From the NCBI GenBank assembly GCA_963693305.1, contig OY855908.1, positions 23,574,493-23,638,492 on the forward strand: a stretch of 64,000 bases of DNA, given 5' to 3'. The translations under genes were made by a program, and so were the position numbers. Of the stretch, positions 53,027-62,056 are shown one piece after another. The notes under the pieces are model-generated. The model had not been told where the DNA came from, searched no databases, and saw only the letters and a program-made list of their open reading frames with translations. This DNA comes from Meandrina meandrites (lineage: Eukaryota > Cnidaria > Anthozoa > Scleractinia > Meandrinidae). Positions within the stretch are counted from its first letter, which is position 1. The number at the start of each line of letters is the position of its first letter.

Positions 53027-53524
53027 ATTTACTGACGATTGACAATAAATCTAAAGCGCGCCAAAACAAAACAAAATGGCCACCGGTGACCACGATGTGA
53101 CGTTCACACGTGACCGTGGCCGAGCTCGCCCTAGGAAGATTAAATAGAATCATTCGTAAGTTTACATAAAATTTCCAAAGTTTAAATTGAAATCAATAAA
53201 AAGGATTAAATCAAACTTTTAGCGGTCTAAAGAAGTATAGCAGTAAGGTTTAAAGACATTTTAAAAGTTTAAATTTAAATGAAAAAAAGATTAAATTAAA
53301 ATGTAAAAAGTTTAAACAATAATTCAAATTAGGATTGAATAGATTTCACTACAAGATTGAATCAAATATATTAAGTTTAAACAGGAATTTGGTTTAAATT
53401 GAAATAGATTTTGGACATGAAGTTTAAATTTAAAGGAAAGTAAGTTTAAATTAAATATAAATCAACAAGGATTAAATATTGCTACATATGGGCAGGCATA
53501 GCAGAGATATTGCAAGTGTAGAAG

Positions 53525-54389
53525 TGCTTATTTTTGGTCTTCATAATCGTGGAGCAGTCGGGTAATTGTCAGAAACACAACTAAGACGGCGCTGTTGGTG
53601 ACCTGTAAGATTGCGGGAAATTCAAAGCCATTCAGTTCTGAAGTTCACCAAGCCGGTGACGAGCCGCTGAAGTCTAGAGTAAGTACTTTTAGGTTTTATG
53701 AAGATTCAAAATTTAGAGAATGTTGGGTTGTAAAAATGAAAAGAGAATTGTTTTAACCAAAACAAGCACTCATGCATTTATGCGGCTCATTTCACTGAAA
53801 ACTGTATTAAACAAAATCTATCAGTAAGGAGGTTTCTGGGTTCTGCCTTCAAGTCTCCAAGACTTGCCCTAAAGAGGATGAACAAATTAAATACGGCGAA
53901 GAATGCCCGCTGAAGAACAGAGAGACTACGTACAACTGTTCGTTCATCTTTTGCTTAATGTAGCAAGTTGGAAGTAAGGAATTTTAATAACTAGAGCTTG
54001 CTAGTATTTTTATTATGATTATTAACACTTTTATTTTGTTGGTTTGGCTTGGCAAGTATTGCAATCTTCAATATCAACTTCAGTATCGATTCAATATCCT
54101 CACCGAATAATGCAGCTTCCACGTGCATGCTTTTTGTGGAGACAGTCGGTAAACGCTCTGTATTTATTATTCACCACTGAATTTTCCTTCAGCTGAAAAT
54201 GACACGAATTTATTCATTCAAGAAAGTTTTACCCTGCGTGACGGTTTGCAACCGGCAACCTCTTGCTCTCCCTTTTCCTTTTAGAAATGCTCGAACCTTT
54301 CACTAACTTCTATCAACTCTGCAGATAGCAGCTTGTTTTCTTTCGCAGTGCGGGCAGCTCTTTTGTTGCCGTTTGTTCCGTGGCACTGT

Positions 54390-54420
<31 letters not shown>

Positions 54421-54640
54421 ACAAAAGTACTCCGAGACTTTCCATAGACCATTTAAAAATAGTTGGAACAGAACCTTTCTTCAGAATAATTTTCTTGCCT
54501 TTTCCATCTTTGCTGTGTAATCTTCCTCGCAGAAGTGCTTTGAGCAGACGCGTGTGTTCTCTGTAAAAGCGAAATGATCTCATCGCGGCAAATTTTAGCA
54601 ATGTGTTGTTCCAAAAAATATCCATACCCCTCCCACGGAA
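53525..54640. other. Interior of the YqaJ-bearing element, no gene recognised
   Basis: A few short open stretches (53600-53690, 53820-53930 on the plus strand) look like exon fragments, one ending near GTCTAGAGTAAGTAC, a donor-like site. No motif allows a call. Confidence 0.35.
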
Positions 54641-54770
54641 GGTTTTTTGGTTTAACCCCCCCCCCCCTTTCTGGAATTTCCACTCTAGCCCCATACTTTC
54701 CTTTTAAAATTTTGGCCTTTGAGACCCCCCCACTCCCTCGGAATTTCCATTGACCTTCCATGAGGTTGGT
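54640..54770. repeat. C-tract/GGAATTTCC repeat block
   Basis: Runs of 7 to 13 C alternate with TCTGGAATTTCCA and CTCGGAATTTCCA units. Related to the block at 10165-10285. Confidence 0.5.
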
Positions 54771-54846
54771 ATGGATAATTTCTGGAACTGCATAATCCAC
54801 TGGTCTTTCAGCTCTCGTTTCTTGGGAAAACAGTGAAATCAAAGGT

Positions 54847-54880
<34 letters not shown>

Positions 54881-55029
54881 TTCACAACAGTTATGTGGCA
54901 TTTTCAATTTTTGTAAATCTTCCGACCAAAAATGGCAGAAATCGATCTCTGCGACTCTAGATGTCAACAAACTATACCCCAGTTTCCAGTCCTCTCTCGG
55001 CTGGCACCATTTTGGAGAAGGGTCTATTG

Positions 55030-55975
55030 CTTTTCAGTGTGAATTGAATTGAATCTAGTAAAAAGTAAAAGGCCAAAAAAATATATTTACAATTATAAAC
55101 ATAAGCAAGACTTATTGTAAACTCAAATGTTGCTGATGTATAATCAAACCTGTACAGTAATATTTCAAAATTCCAGTAAACTTGGTGTCCACATTGCTGA
55201 ACAAACTAAAATTTTTAAAACTTACCTGCCAATGGTAACCTTTTTTTGATCCCACTGATCTTGAGCGGTCTAAAGGTAATCAGAGTGATACTGAAATTGC
55301 CCACATCAAACGTAGCATCCAAGCCAAGAATGGAAAACGAGCCTGGTTGGGCACAGTACTACTCATTATCGTTCAGTTGGCAGTCAGTGGTAAGAAAGGC
55401 CATAGCTTCTGGTGCACAAACAACTTCTCTAACAAAATGATCTTTGTTTTGCACTTCAGGGAAGGTTACACAACTATATGATTGTATCAATAACCTTACA
55501 TTGCTGGGAATGCAGGTAAATCCAGTCTGGCACTCTCATTGACTTTAGCTTCAACTTCAACTTCCACACATCTTCTGGAATGAGCTCCAAAAATGCCACA
55601 TTGACCCCTTTTTCTTGTACAACTGTTATCATAACTGTGCTAAAAAATTCTCTGACATCTTGGCCAATGTTTTTGGCGAGAGCCAATCAACTCTCCTTTG
55701 GCTGCACAAAATGTTTCATTTCTTTCCTCAAGCTCACAGGTTTCTGTTATGGGTACCCTAGAAGGCTGGACCTCATTCTGATTAAGATCGAAAGCGTTAA
55801 CCCACGCCACCAATGCTTGAAACTGGTTGGATTGGATGGATAGGATGTCCGCAAGTGACTTATGGAGCAGTGTTCCTACAGTACAGTTAGGATAGGGTCA
55901 CTACTTATGGATGTGAGAGTTCAAGCCCCTAGACTGGACTAGTACTGGGGCGACTGCGCGTAAAGGGGGCAAAAT
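55030..55975. other. Intergenic, nothing identified
   Basis: Short frames on both strands at 55246-55843 overlap each other and carry no motif. Confidence 0.4.
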
Positions 55976-56187
55976 TTGGACTTTCATTTGACATTAAGAT
56001 TGTGTCTACGAGAACCCAGACTACGGCTGCACTTGGAAAAGATGTCTTCTGAAGATGTTAGAAATGCTCTTGTAATCGCTTATGCCGATGGTTTTCTCAA
56101 TGATGATGAGGTTTTTATTCTCTACGATTATTACCAACCCATTAATCCTTCCTTTCCTTACTGGAATTTTGATCCATTCTGTTTGGA
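55976..56187 (+). pseudogene. N-terminal scrap, probably of a PIF/Harbinger-type gene
   Basis: The plus-strand frame contains MSSEDVRNALVIAYADGFLN followed by DDEVFILYDYYQPINPSFPYW, then is cut at 56187 by the LTR that begins TGTGTTCG. An acidic helix followed by a LYD...LPYW-like segment is how several cnidarian Harbinger-derived (HARBI1-like) proteins begin, so I suggest that family. The DDE domain is absent, so the call is tentative. Confidence 0.4.
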
Positions 56188-56337
56188 TGTGTTCGACTCT
56201 TGCAAGTGTGAAGTTTGGTGTCGTGAACTTCTTTATTTCTAGCTGATCATCTGTATTCTTACAACGCCCTACAGTTCTGAATGTCTCATATATCTGAACT
56301 GATTTCGTAATCAAGTCCTTACGTGTCAATCACTACA
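56188..56337 (-). repeat. 150 bp Gypsy LTR (3' LTR of Gypsy element 1)
   Basis: On the minus strand the LTR begins TGTAGTGATTGACACG directly after a polypurine tract GGAGAAAGAGGGGGA (56352-56338). It holds AATAAA and ends GAGTCGAACACA. It therefore has TG...CA ends. It lies 3' of the pol gene on that strand and directly abuts the Harbinger-like coding frame, marking the insertion point. The matching 5' LTR was not found. Confidence 0.7.
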
Positions 56338-56474
56338 TCCCCCTCTTTCTCCTGGATGAAGAGGGAAGTTGAACCAATCAGTAACTGAAATCACCACAGT
56401 TAATCAAACTACAAAACAAAACAACTTATTCTAATATCACGTCCGAGTTAATCAACTTATTGTCACTGTGTCCG

Positions 56475-58171
56475 TCACCGTTCTTCAACATAGTATCGGG
56501 GACGTTCACGCTGTCGAGCAGGATAGCGCCTTTCCACTGCAGGTGGTGGTTGTGGATCTGAGATATCTATGTCTTCGTCAGATTCACTTGAACGCTCCGC
56601 CAAGCCTTGATCACACGATCCATGGTAAGGTTTGAAATATGAGATGTGTCGAGTCCGTTGCAGACCTGATCTCTCCGCGGTAACTTGGGTGCCTTTGACC
56701 GAGATCACTTGATAGGGATTTGGCTCATATCGTGTGGAGACCTTGTCGCGCTTTGCTTGTTGCATTAACACGATGTCACCGACTGCAATGGTGGGTTCTT
56801 TTACGCGACGTCTGCGATCTGCATACTCCTTCATTTTCGTCTTGTGTTGGTGATCAAAGCTGGCTGCTGTGCGATGTTGCTCTGACGAACCACTATTAGG
56901 ATGCTTCACAGTTGGTATTCCATTGCTAAGTTGCCTGTTGAACAGCAGTTCAGCTGGAGAGACACCTGTGGTCCAGTGTGGAGTACATCGGTAATTGAGC
57001 AGGAACTGATAAAGCCCGTGCCGCCAGTCACATCCTTCTACGAACGGCTTTACACAAGGGTTTCATGAACGATTCGGCCAATCCGTTTGCTTGAGGCCAA
57101 AGTGGAGTTACTTTGTGGTGTGCTATACCTTTGAGCTGTATATACTCTTTGAATTCGTGGCTGTGAAATGGGGGTCCATTGTCTGAAGTAATCTTTTCCA
57201 GGTATACCATGAGTGGCGAAGATTTTTTCCATGCATAGAATGACTGATTGGGTTGTGGTGCTTTTCATTATCTTCACTTCTGGGAATCTGGAGTACTCGT
57301 CGATCATCACAAATAGCATTTCTCCCGTAGGAAACGGTCCACAGAAATCAACGCGTAGCGATTTCCAGGGATGCGTAGGCAGAGTTGTCATTTGTACCAG
57401 GGTCGAGGGCATGGCGGGTCCAGTAGCTTGACAGGCTAGACAACTGTTAATAAGTTGTTCTGCGTCGTTATCAATACCCGGCCATCATACTTTGGATCGG
57501 AGTAACTGCTTGGTTTTGACGATGCCTTGGTGGCCTTGATGTGCCAATTTGAGCGTTTTTGGACGTAATGCCTGCGCAATGATGATCCGATTGCCACGCA
57601 GTAGCACGTTATTGGCAGTGATGTTTAGCTCTTGGCGTAAATGGTGGAACCGTTGCAACTCAGCGGGCCAAGTGCTGGTCTGTGAAGTTTTGATGTCTGC
57701 CTGTAGCTGTTGGTCAGCCTGGGTTGCCGACTGGATTTCCTGATAGGTCATGGACTTCCTGATAGGTCATGGGATGCGCAGCAATGAAATTGAGGTACTC
57801 ATCTGCAACATTCACCTTTTGTCGTTTTGTTGGTAGAGGCATCCGGGATAGTACATCAGCGGGGTTCCTGTCCCCTTTGCGATATTTCACAGTAAAGTCA
57901 TATTGTTGGAGTCGTAGCGCCCAACACTCAATGCGTGCAGGTGGCTTGGATGTTGGGGAAAAGATGACTTCGAGTGCTTTGTGATCTGTCAATATGTCGA
58001 ATTTTGTTCCAATGAGATACATGGTGAAATGTTCGCATCCCCAGACTACGGCGAGTGCCTCTTTTTCAGTGCGAGAATACTTCTGCTCCACCTCTGTGAG
58101 AGAACTGCTAGCGTATGCAACATGTCGTGTTGTGCCATCCTGGTCAATATTGGAGAGAATGGCACCTAGGC
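56475..58171 (-). pseudogene. Gypsy 1 RNase H, integrase and C-terminal domain
   Basis: Minus strand. EQKYSRTEKEALAVVWGCEH and ILTDHKALEVIF are RNase H. After YRKGDRNPADVLSR the frame is broken by a 19 bp tandem duplication at about 57737-57773. The integrase zinc region (KLAHQGHQGIVKTKQLLRS, then INSCLACQA) follows, with a TGA where Trp is expected near 57486. The catalytic core has RVDFCGPFP, then after a frameshift near 57195 SDNGPPFH and ANGLAESFMK, giving the D, D, E triad. The tail (56909-56475) has VGDIVLMQQAKRDKV and a Pro/Arg-rich end. It would have integrated element DNA into the host genome. Confidence 0.88.
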
Positions 58172-58177
58172 CATATG

Positions 58178-59986
58178 TGACCTCTCACGCGAAAACGTGC
58201 CTAACGGTATCCGTTCGAACGGCCGAACGCACGGCAAGCGAACGGATGAGAAACGGGTAGGCAAGCCGTTCGAAACGGATAAAGCGAACGGCTGAACGGA
58301 TGCAGAAAATTTTCGAACGGATGAGGTCGAACGGCTGAACGGATGAAGAAAATTTTCGAACGGATGAGGTCGAACGGCTGAACGGATGAAGAAAATTTTC
58401 GAACGGATGAGGTCGAACGGCTGAACGGATGAAGAAAATTTTCGAACGGATCAGGTCGAACGGCTGAAGAAAATTTTCGAACGGATAGGGTCGAACGGAT
58501 GAACGGCTAAAGGAAATTTTCGAACAGCTAAATGAACCAGTTCATACACGGCAACGGCGCTCTGTTTCCGCTCTAATTACATTTGCAGTCGCCACCGAGA
58601 ATGTAACACCACCGGCTGTTTATGAAGTCAAAATCTTTCGAATTTGCTTGGTGCATTCCTGTTCTTTAAAAGAAAATAAATATCGAAGGGCAAAACAGCA
58701 GAAGCGTAGATAAAAAGTAAAATAACAATCGTGACAACGTGAGACAACTCGACGCGCGAAGGTCACACTTATGTCGGAATGTGCTGTGTCAGCGACTGAG
58801 AACGTTGTTTAAAATTCACGTATATGTATACTTGAAAGGTGTTATTACACCGCAAATGTCTGGATATTTATTATTTCTTTCAACTTTGCCACACAGATCG
58901 GATATATAAGAAGCCAAATCAATGTTTTGATCGTCAAGTTGTTTCCCCGCATACACATGTCTGGGACGGCGGGACGTAATGCACGTGCTTCATTTCTTAA
59001 AACTTTTCAATATTTACATGTAAGCCGCAAATATTAACACTGATCACCGACCAAGCGATCTGAGCATCCAATTTCAAACTGACCGAAAAACGTTACAGTG
59101 GGATATAATGAATTATTCTTATTTGCAAAAGAAACGAAACTTCTAGCCGAACAACAAAGTAAACAACTCGTGGGAAGAAGCCGACATTTGCATAATCAAC
59201 GATGAACGTTTCCCGAAAGATAACACACTTCCTGCAAAATAATGTCATTGATTCCCTGATCTTGCGTAAAACTTTAATTCGATCGTAGTGAGCGTTCACA
59301 AACTTACATGTAAGAAACAAACTTTTTATGTGTTTGTTTTCATGACTACATATTTCAACTTTGCCGCGAATACTTACTACAATCGCTGTCACGCTTGTTG
59401 TTGACAGCCGTATTACAACTTATGAAGTTTTCATCCCGGTAAAAGCCAACTTGATTGAATAAAACTCAAGTCTTGAATAAAGCGTTTATCGATAATCGAA
59501 AGATAGCTCAGGAGCAGAAAAAGAACCGTGATTATAATATTCCTGCGGTGTTTGTAAACAACACATATTTTCATTCGTAACGCTACGTAACGGCGAATAT
59601 TTATTTCACAAAGTTGTTCGACGCGAGCGGCTGAACGGATAGCGCTAGCCCGAACGGTTGCCCTTTTTTTCTGAATGGATAGCTCAATCTGTTCGAACGG
59701 CTGACAATTTTTTCTGAACGGATAGCCCGAGCCGTTCGAACGGCTGACAATTTTTTCTGAACGGATAGCCCGAGCCGTTTGAACGGCTGGCAACTTTTTT
59801 TGAACGGATAGCTCGAGCCGTTCGAACGGCTGGCAATTTTTTTTGAACGGATAGCTCGAACGGTTTGAACGGCTGACAATTTTTTCTGAACGGATAGCTC
59901 GACCCGTTCGAACGGCAACCCATTCCGTTCGAATGGCTGACGAACGGCTACCGAACGGCTATCCGTTCAGAAACGGCTAGCCGTCA
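58178..59986. mobile_element. 1.8 kb insertion with inverted satellite arrays and a 6 bp target duplication
   Basis: CATATG flanks both ends (58172-58177 and 59987-59992). Removing the insert restores the Gypsy RNase H reading (a Y-G-L-G-A context). Both ends begin TGAC. The left end carries a 43 bp tandem unit starting GAACGGATGAGGTCGAACGG (58315, 58358, 58401 and a shortened copy at 58444). The right end carries a 43 bp unit in opposite sense built on GAACGGCTGACAATTTTTTC. The core motif GAACGG occurs dozens of times. The middle (58560-59620) is AT-rich without a recognised gene. It looks like a non-autonomous DNA transposon with sub-terminal arrays. Confidence 0.82.
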
Positions 59987-59992
59987 CATATG

Positions 59993-61110
59993 GGCTGGCA
60001 TCAACAGTAAGGGACGGTTTTCTTTTGAGGGTCATAATAAGCCATGAGGCAGTCTGCCATGATTGCTTGTTTTACTTGATCAAACGCTGGCTGTTGCGTT
60101 GGTGTCCAGACGTACTTGACACCTGTCTTTGTAAGCTCTCTTAACGGTGCTGTAATTGCAGAGAAATTGGGAATGAATCAAGCACAGTAATTCGTGAGTC
60201 CCAGGAAACTTCGCAATTGTGTTACATCTTGCGGAACGTGTGTGTTTTGTATCGCGGCAATCTTCTTCCGATCTGCTTGCAAACCATCTTTTGTCAACAT
60301 GTAGCCATAGAACCACAGGGATTCTTGTTTGAATAAACACTTGCCCGGGTTGACAGTTAAACCTTTTGTACTGAGAAGAGCAAAAAGAGCATTAAGGCGC
60401 TCACCATGTTCCTCATCAGTGGATCCCCACACAATTATGTCATCAGCAATGTTGCGAGTGCCGTCAAGTCCCTGAAGCACGTTTTGAATGATGTTCTGAA
60501 AGACTTCACTTGCGGCATTGATCCCGAACGGAAGGCGTTTGTAACGAAATAAACCACGATGTGTAATGAAAGTGGTGATGGAGCGAGATTCTTGGTCTAA
60601 GAGAATCTGATGATAGCCAGCTTTGAGGTCAACTTTGCTGAACTTAACTGCTCCAGACATATCCTGAAGAAGCTCATCTACCGTTGGGATTGGATGGTGT
60701 TCGCGTTTGATCGCTTTGTTGGCTTGGCGATAGTCACCACACACACAAACTTCAGAGGGGTTGTGTTTTGGAGCCACTACCAGTCCACTTACCCAATCAG
60801 TGGACTCATCTTGAACAGGTTCAATGATATCTTTGGTTACGTAATCGTCGAGCCAAACATCTAATTGCTTGCGTAAATGAAAAGGGGTTCTCCTGCATGT
60901 CTGAGAGACTGGAGGTACTGTTGGATCCGGTCCATCCAGTGGCTGTCAACAAGTCTGGGGCATTGGATGTAACAGATACCGTATTTAATTTTAGCTGCAA
61001 GATTCCTAGTTCCATTGAGGTTTCATAACTCAGTAAAGAGCCTGTAGGTTGATCTGTAACGTAGAAGGTAGCCAGAGTGACTTTCTGTGCAGATTCAGCG
61101 CTTTTTTCCA
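59993..61110 (-). pseudogene. Gypsy 1 protease end and reverse transcriptase
   Basis: Minus strand. A protease-like tail (TLATFYVTDQPTGSLLSYET) lies at about 61080-60960. The RT follows with WVSGLVVAPKHN, VCGDYRQANKAIKREHHPIP, FSKVDLKAGYHQI, LPFGINAASEVFQN and IADDIIVWG, where the active-site Asp pair is intact. After GLTNYCA a stop (60178-60180) interrupts, then FIPNFSAITAPLRELTKTG continues in frame to the junction with the 58178-59986 insertion. The segment upstream of the protease is not Gypsy-like and seems to be foreign. Confidence 0.88.
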
Positions 61111-61183
61111 ATCGAAAGGCGGCGTAAAGAATTTTTTCAAAAAGAAAAACAACAACAACTTGTAGAAACATTACCTTAACAAA

Positions 61184-61503
61184 ATCTTCCTGCATTTGCA
61201 ACTGGTTCCTGAGAATTTTAGTGTTTACGTCTTCAATGGCGTCCAATCTGCTCATGAGGTGACGGCACTCTTCTGTCTTGGCAGTAAGCTGCTGATGCAA
61301 TGAAGCGATGAGGTCTTCTTAATTGTCACCGCTGTGGCTCGTTGAGGGTACCGGTGTTTTGGACTGTACTTTGGCCAGTTCTGCTTCTTGGTTCTCCTTC
61401 CAGCTCAATTTTCGCTGGTTTTGACCGGACAAAAAGTGGTCGCACGGATGGTCACCCTGTGTAACTTGACTGGCTCCGGTGTTGGTACTTTTTTCATCAG
61501 CAG
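61184..61503 (-). CDS. Possible exon of a coiled-coil protein
   Basis: Minus strand, from an acceptor-like TTGACTCACTAG (61504-61515) to a donor-like AAGGTAATG at 61183. One TAA occurs inside (61319-61321). The second half reads EDLIASLHQQLTAKTEECRH followed by LMSRLDAIEDVNTKILRNQL, a clear heptad-type helix. The first half is polar (QSKTPVPSTSHSGDN). It does not look like a Gypsy protein. It may be a host or DNA-transposon exon adjoining the truncated Gypsy protease. Confidence 0.35.
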
Positions 61504-62056
61504 GCTAGTGAGTCAAAGAAAATAATTTGAAAAAAATACAATTGGTAATTAGTGACTGAAAGGTTTGAAAGGCTTGGCGTCTTAACTTTTTTCTCACCTT
61601 TAAAACCCACGTGCAATGTGCGAACATATGCTAATTTTAGTTTTATTTCAAGAAACACAACTTCTACCAGTTGCATGTTGTAATGTTTGTCACTAAGACT
61701 CTGAAGCCAGAGCGACATCTTTAGATTCTTTATTCAACAACAACAAATCACGTGCAATATATAGTGTATGCTAATTATGCAAGCTTAAACATGACATCTT
61801 CCTTTCCAATAAAATAAACAAATAAAAAGACAAAACAAAAGAGGAACAGAAAAAAACAAGGTATGTCAACAATTTATGTGACAACAATTCACAGAAAATT
61901 ACTGGAAATGTCTGTTCCACACTGTTGTCACTGTTAACTGGAACTTGCCCATAACCAGCCATAACATGGCCTAGTTGTAAGTAAATATAAAGGCCAACAC
62001 AGTCAATAAAGTCAAAAACAGTCTGATTCAATGTCTGGTCACTGAATCTGGACAGT
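61504..62056. other. Intergenic or LTR region of Gypsy element 2
   Basis: No gene. Because Gypsy 2 ends at about 62057 on the minus strand, its 3' LTR should lie here, but I could not identify a polypurine tract or TG...CA ends. Confidence 0.35.

Larger units (their letters stand above)
50955..53518. mobile_element. 2.56 kb DNA element with ~460 bp near-identical terminal repeats
   Basis: The left arm 50953-51410 and right arm 53063-53520 are inverse copies with few differences, starting (TA)CACTTGCAATATCTCTGC and ending inward with GTGAACGTCACAT...GGCCATTTTGTTT. TA lies at both ends and may be the target duplication. Inside are a plus-strand integrase-type gene starting at 51501 and a minus-strand short gene starting near 53026, so the two genes converge. 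The arms are T-rich with many TTTAAACTT units. A LINE fragment later inserted between the genes at about 52335-52710. Confidence 0.8.
48858..55028. mobile_element. Candidate DNA element with 52 bp inverted ends, carrying a SWIM/YqaJ gene
   Basis: The left end (48858-48909) and right end (54977-55028) are inverse copies with three mismatches. They start AATAGAC(T/C)CTTCTCCAAAA and end GACTGGAAACTGGGG. Between them lie the SWIM/YqaJ pseudogene, which starts 16 bp after the left repeat, and the later-inserted 50955-53518 element. No convincing target duplication is seen outside, so it remains possible that the two ends are separate repeat copies. Confidence 0.5.
56338..61110 (-). mobile_element. 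Ty3/Gypsy element 1, damaged and split by a satellite-rich insertion
   Basis: Minus strand. The order is protease end (about 61110-60960), reverse transcriptase and RNase H (60850-59993 and 58171-57780), integrase (57770-57030), and a chromo-like C-terminus (56909-56475), then PPT and LTR. This is the Ty3/Gypsy order. Nonsense codons, frameshifts and a 1.8 kb insertion (58178-59986) disable it. gag and the 5' LTR are missing. Confidence 0.88.

Noticed and set aside
59431..59923. Three overlapping minus-strand frames with repeated peptides such as FRKNCQPF and VQKKLSAV
   Set aside because: They are translations of the 43 bp tandem array at the right end of the 58178-59986 element and have no coding meaning.
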